NCBI GenBank assembly: GCA_964648215.1
Contig: CAZYMF010000113.1
Span: 1 to 15,354, forward strand
DNA length: 15,354 bases
From: CAZYMF01 sp964648215
Lineage (GTDB): Bacteria > Desulfobacterota > Binatia > HRBIN30 > JACQVA1
Direction: 5' to 3'
Part shown: one piece after another, positions 12,606 through 15,354 of the stretch
Layout: every line of letters starts with the position of its first letter
Position numbering within the stretch: position 1 is the first letter of the stretch
Made by a program: the position numbers and the translations under genes
Notes under the pieces: model-generated
Told to the model about the DNA's origin: nothing
Databases searched by the model: none
The model's input: only the letters and a program-made list of their open reading frames with translations

Positions 12606-13097
12606 ATGGAAGCAGCCATCGCTGCCGCGAACTGGTCTGGGCCGGCGACGTCAGCCGAGAGAGCCGTCCCGAGGCTTGCCGAGCCGGAGGTCCTCCTGCC
12701 CTCGCAGTACCTGGATCTTCTGCGTGGCCACAGCCCGTATGAGGGAGAGAAGCGCCTGATGCTGGCCGTGCTCGAGGATGCCATCTCCTGCTTTCAGAAG
12801 CACGCCGGCGCCACCAAGGGGCGCGGTCAACGCCTGTTCAAGGAAGCTGAAGAGTGGCTCTTCGACGGGGACCCGGCCTGGGTGTTCTCGTTCGAGGCCA
12901 TCTGCAGCATGCTGGATCTGGACCCGACCTATCTGCGCGAAGGCCTGGCGCGCTGGAAGACGCAGTTTCTCGCCCGACCCGATGCCGGGATGGCGAAGGT
13001 CGCTCGCGTTCGGCTCCGGGCAGCGCGCCGGCACAAGATCCTGCCCTTCGTCCCGCGCCGGCGGCGCAAGCCGGAGCAGCGGCCGGCAGTTGCCTGA
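12606..13097 (+). CDS. Small conserved protein of unknown function with an HTH-like segment
   Basis: A 163-residue soluble protein. The middle (about 47-117) has the look of a conserved family I recall from deltaproteobacterial-type genomes but cannot name: E-K-R-L-M-L-A-V-L-E-D, then R-L-F-K-E-A-E-E-W-L-F at 76-86, W-V-F-S-F-E-A-I-C at 91-99 and L-D-L-D-P-T-Y-L-R-E-G-L at 103-114. The segment from S-F-E-A-I-C to L-R-E-G-L reads like a helix-turn-helix, so DNA binding is possible. The N-terminal 30 residues are Ala/Pro-rich and the C terminus is strongly basic (several Arg and Lys, then P-R-R-R-R-K-P). The start has a strong AGGAAGGGAG ribosome binding site (12588-12597). The sigma-54 site upstream suggests regulated expression as its own unit. 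No function is assigned. Confidence 0.75.
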   Translation: MEAAIAAANWSGPATSAERAVPRLAEPEVLLPSQYLDLLRGHSPYEGEKRLMLAVLEDAISCFQKHAGATKGRGQRLFKEAEEWLFDGDPAWVFSFEAICSMLDLDPTYLREGLARWKTQFLARPDAGMAKVARVRLRAARRHKILPFVPRRRRKPEQRPAVA

Positions 13098-13172
13098 GAG
13101 CGGAGCTCGATTCTCGTCAGCTTTTTGACGGAGCGTCGAGCATCATTAAGTATCCCTGCGGTCGCCTTCCAG

Positions 13173-13178
13173 TATAAT
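13173..13178 (+). promoter_or_regulatory. Perfect TATAAT -10 hexamer ahead of the kinase gene
   Basis: TATAAT occurs 114 bases before the kinase start in a short AT-rich island. No matching -35 lies 16-18 bases upstream; TTGACG at 13125-13130 is too far for this -10 but could pair with AAGTAT at 13148-13153 (17-bp spacer). A promoter in this 195-base gap is likely, its exact form unclear. Confidence 0.35.
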
Positions 13179-13292
13179 TGGCGTCATTGTCCCAACTTGC
13201 CGGGATGAAGGGCGTGGCATCTGCGTTGCTTTCCGTCTCGCCGTGCACTGGTGGGCTGCACGGTCGTCCACGCGGACAGCAGGGCGGGTTCC

Positions 13293-14915
13293 ATGCTAAA
13301 GGGTCAGTCGGGGCGTTTGGGGAAGAAGCGCACGGTACTGCTGCTGCGCTCGGTGGTGATCTTCACCACCGGCTACCTGGTCCTTTTCGGTAGCCAGTCC
13401 GCCTCGCTTGCCAGCATCGGCTACGTGGCGGTGCTGATTCTCTCCAACGCCGCCCTGCTGGCGCTGCCGCCCTCGGTGTTCAATGCCCCCCGTTTTGCCC
13501 CGGTGCTGTTGTTGGGCGACACCGCCCTGGTTCTCGTCGGCCTCTATGAGACCGTGGGCTTCTCGCAAGAGTTTCTGATCGTCTACTTCTTCACCATTTT
13601 CCTGACCACGGCGGCCGAGAGCCTGGGGCAGATCGCCATCGGGGCGGCGCTGGTCAGCGGGCTCTACGGCTACTGGCTGTGGATGAGCGCGCCCCAGGGG
13701 CTGCATCCGTCGGCGTGGCTGAGCCTGCCCTTTTTTTTCGTCGTCGCGATCTTCTACGCCTTCTTGACCGAGGAGTTGAAAGTCGAGCGGCGCCGCCGCG
13801 AGGAGGCCGAGCGGGAGCGGGAGCACCTGCGCTTGCTGTTACAGGTCACCGGATCGGCGGGGCGGTCTGCGGTGGCCGACGAGTGTCTGAAGGGAATCGG
13901 GCAGTTCATGGAGCGGGCGGTTCCCGGCCTGCGCTGTCAGGTCGATCTCGACGGGGCGCGCGCGAGCGCCGCGCCAGGAGCCATCGAGCTGCCGATCACG
14001 GCATACGACAAGCGCTTCGGCTCGGTGCTCGTACACCCGGAGCGGGGTGAGATTTCGGACAACGAGCGAGCGCTTTGCGAGCTCATCATTCACGCCGTCG
14101 CCAGCTCGGTCTACACGGCGGCGCAGGTGGAAGCGGCGCAGCAGGCCTCGCGACTGAAGGAAGAGTTCATCGCCACCTTGTCGCACGAGCTGCGTACGCC
14201 GCTGCACGCCATCCTCGGATACACGGACCTGATCGAGAGCGTGGTCGACGGGGCGAGCGACCCGTTGGTTCCGGAAAGCGTGGTGCGGCTGCGCGCCAAC
14301 GCCCGGCGGTTGCACGATCTGCTGGAGGAGATGATGGGATTCGCGGCGCTACGCGCTGGTTACACCGCCCCCCACATGGAGCCGGTGGAGATCCGGACCG
14401 TCGTTGGCGAGCTGGCCGGTCTCACCCGCGACCTGCTCGCCGGACGCCCGATTGCGTTCGAGCTCGATTTGCCGGCCGATCTGCCGGTCATGATGAGCGA
14501 CGGGGCCAAGCTACGCCAGATCCTGGCCAGCTTGCTGAGCAACGCGGTCAAGTTCACCGAACGCGGCATGGTGCGCCTGGCGGTGGCCGTGCCGGCGCCG
14601 CACGAGTTGGTGATCACGGTGAGCGACACCGGCATCGGCATCGCACCGGACGACGTGCGGCTGATCTTCGATGACTTTCGCCAGCTCGACGGCTCGACGA
14701 CGCGGCGCTTCGGCGGCGTCGGGCTCGGTCTGGCGCTGGCCCACGGCCTCATCGGCGTTCTGGGCGGAAGCCTCGAGGTGAGCAGCCGCCCCAACGAAGG
14801 ATCATCGTTTCGCGTGCTCCTGCCGCTCGCGCGCGTTGGTACGAACGGGAACGGCAGCTACCGGGCCGAGGTCCGGCACACGGCGGCTGCGCCCGCGGAG
14901 TTCGCGTCGGTTTGA
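13293..14915 (+). CDS. Membrane sensor histidine kinase, orphan
   Basis: A 540-residue kinase with six probable membrane helices (about 14-33, 40-59, 68-86, 93-108, 112-130, 143-159), a charged coiled-coil linker (162-185, rich in E and R) and a degenerate GAF-like region (about 186-282). The phosphoacceptor H-box is S-H-E-L-R-T-P with H298. The ATPase domain has an N-box (L-L-S-N-A-V-K-F-T, N417), a G1 box (D-T-G-I-G-I, D445), an F-box (I-F-D-D-F) and a G2 box (G-G-V-G-L-G-L-A, from 474). All catalytic boxes look intact. The last 25 residues are a low-complexity tail. The ATG at 13293 follows a weak AGGGCGGG site; a GTG at 13251 would add 14 residues. No response regulator is adjacent, so partner and signal are unknown. 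Confidence 0.93.
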   Translation: MLKGQSGRLGKKRTVLLLRSVVIFTTGYLVLFGSQSASLASIGYVAVLILSNAALLALPPSVFNAPRFAPVLLLGDTALVLVGLYETVGFSQEFLIVYFFTIFLTTAAESLGQIAIGAALVSGLYGYWLWMSAPQGLHPSAWLSLPFFFVVAIFYAFLTEELKVERRRREEAEREREHLRLLLQVTGSAGRSAVADECLKGIGQFMERAVPGLRCQVDLDGARASAAPGAIELPITAYDKRFGSVLVHPERGEISDNERALCELIIHAVASSVYTAAQVEAAQQASRLKEEFIATLSHELRTPLHAILGYTDLIESVVDGASDPLVPESVVRLRANARRLHDLLEEMMGFAALRAGYTAPHMEPVEIRTVVGELAGLTRDLLAGRPIAFELDLPADLPVMMSDGAKLRQILASLLSNAVKFTERGMVRLAVAVPAPHELVITVSDTGIGIAPDDVRLIFDDFRQLDGSTTRRFGGVGLGLALAHGLIGVLGGSLEVSSRPNEGSSFRVLLPLARVGTNGNGSYRAEVRHTAAAPAEFASV

Positions 14916-14999
14916 CCCCGAGGGGTTGACGATCGGGTCGGTGAGTCGTTGACGGTTGCCGGTCCGGGTCCGTGTGGGAAGGGGCGCTTCGGCGACCTG

Positions 15000-15341
15000 T
15001 CACAGGGCGCGGGTGAGCAGGGCGAGAAACTTCGCCGTCCACGGCGCCAGCGACAGCACGCAGTAGATGGCCGCCAGGCCACGGAACACGGGCCCCTGCA
15101 GGCGTCGAGGCGCACCGCGGTGGAGCAGGAGCAGCAAGCCGCACGCCTGGGCCTTGAACAGGAGCAGGGTCGGCCCGACGCCGAGCAGGGCGAAGGTGTG
15201 GCGCAGCAGCGGGTTGGCTTCGCGCCAACCCATGATGAGGCCGGTATAGGTCGCCACGCCGTCGAACATCTGCAGCACGATGTTCAGGGCGAAAAGCTCG
15301 TATAGCTGAACGCTGGACGGCTCGGACGACACTCTCGGCAC
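15000..15341 (-). CDS. Small DUF5658-family membrane protein
   Basis: A 113-residue protein on the minus strand, convergent with the kinase gene and separated from it by 84 bases. It has about three hydrophobic helices (near residues 14-37, 48-70 and 84-110). The pattern F-A-L-N-I-V-L-Q-M-F-D then A-T-Y, followed by E-A-N-P-L-L-R (41-47), is the DUF5658 signature. The family is of unknown function and often occurs as a lone small inner-membrane protein. The start is a GTG (15339-15341) with AGGA five bases upstream; no in-frame ATG precedes the conserved core. Confidence 0.8.
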   Translation of the reverse strand: MPRVSSEPSSVQLYELFALNIVLQMFDGVATYTGLIMGWREANPLLRHTFALLGVGPTLLLFKAQACGLLLLLHRGAPRRLQGPVFRGLAAIYCVLSLAPWTAKFLALLTRAL

Positions 15342-15354
15342 CTCAGTCCTAAGC

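Overview
The window is GC-rich bacterial DNA that looks like a draft or metagenome-assembled scaffold: 100 undetermined bases at 11106-11205 interrupt one gene. It carries a chromosomal core gene (dnaA) together with envelope and metabolic genes. The mix of FG-GAP proteins with long Thr-Pro linkers, a DUF5658 protein and dispersed intergenic palindromes of types common in uncultured proteobacteria-like lineages suggests an uncultured deltaproteobacterial or Binatota-like organism. That placement is inference from style, not from a marker search.

Layout. Bases 1-550 hold no convincing gene but are dense in repeats and hairpins. They are followed by a 67-residue molbindin-type TOBE protein (551-754) and a large multi-pass MscS-family mechanosensitive channel (842-3292). 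A 589-base gap holds a good sigma-70-type promoter (3605-3633) and a near-perfect 20-bp palindrome whose two arms resemble DnaA boxes (3806-3825). This gap leads into full-length dnaA (3882-5228). dnaN does not follow dnaA. Two tandem paralogues come next: secreted FG-GAP proteins (5516-8329 and 8335-9954), built from seven-repeat modules (two in the first, one in the second), Thr-Pro linkers and a shared C-terminal Cys-motif/hydrophobic/basic tail that looks like a protein-sorting signal. The 5' part of the second gene contains a dispersed inverted repeat.

From 10147 to 12440 two overlapping genes (ATGA overlap) encode an HMG-CoA-synthase-fold protein whose three catalytic positions appear to be lost and whose C terminus looks like a DUF35 OB-fold end, followed by an SCP2-type thiolase with its catalytic residues intact. 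By analogy with thiolase/HMGCS/DUF35 complexes and the Ltp2-DUF35 aldolase, they probably form one acyl-CoA enzyme complex of unknown substrate. A small uncharacterised conserved protein (12606-13097) follows, preceded by a strong match to a sigma-54 -24/-12 promoter. A six-helix membrane histidine kinase with no response regulator next to it (13293-14915) converges on a small DUF5658 membrane protein on the minus strand (15000-15341).

Most interesting items: the shared putative sorting signal on the seven-repeat FG-GAP proteins, the degenerate HMGCS-DUF35 fusion paired with an active-looking thiolase, the DnaA-box palindrome at dnaA, and the sigma-54 site ahead of an uncharacterised small protein.
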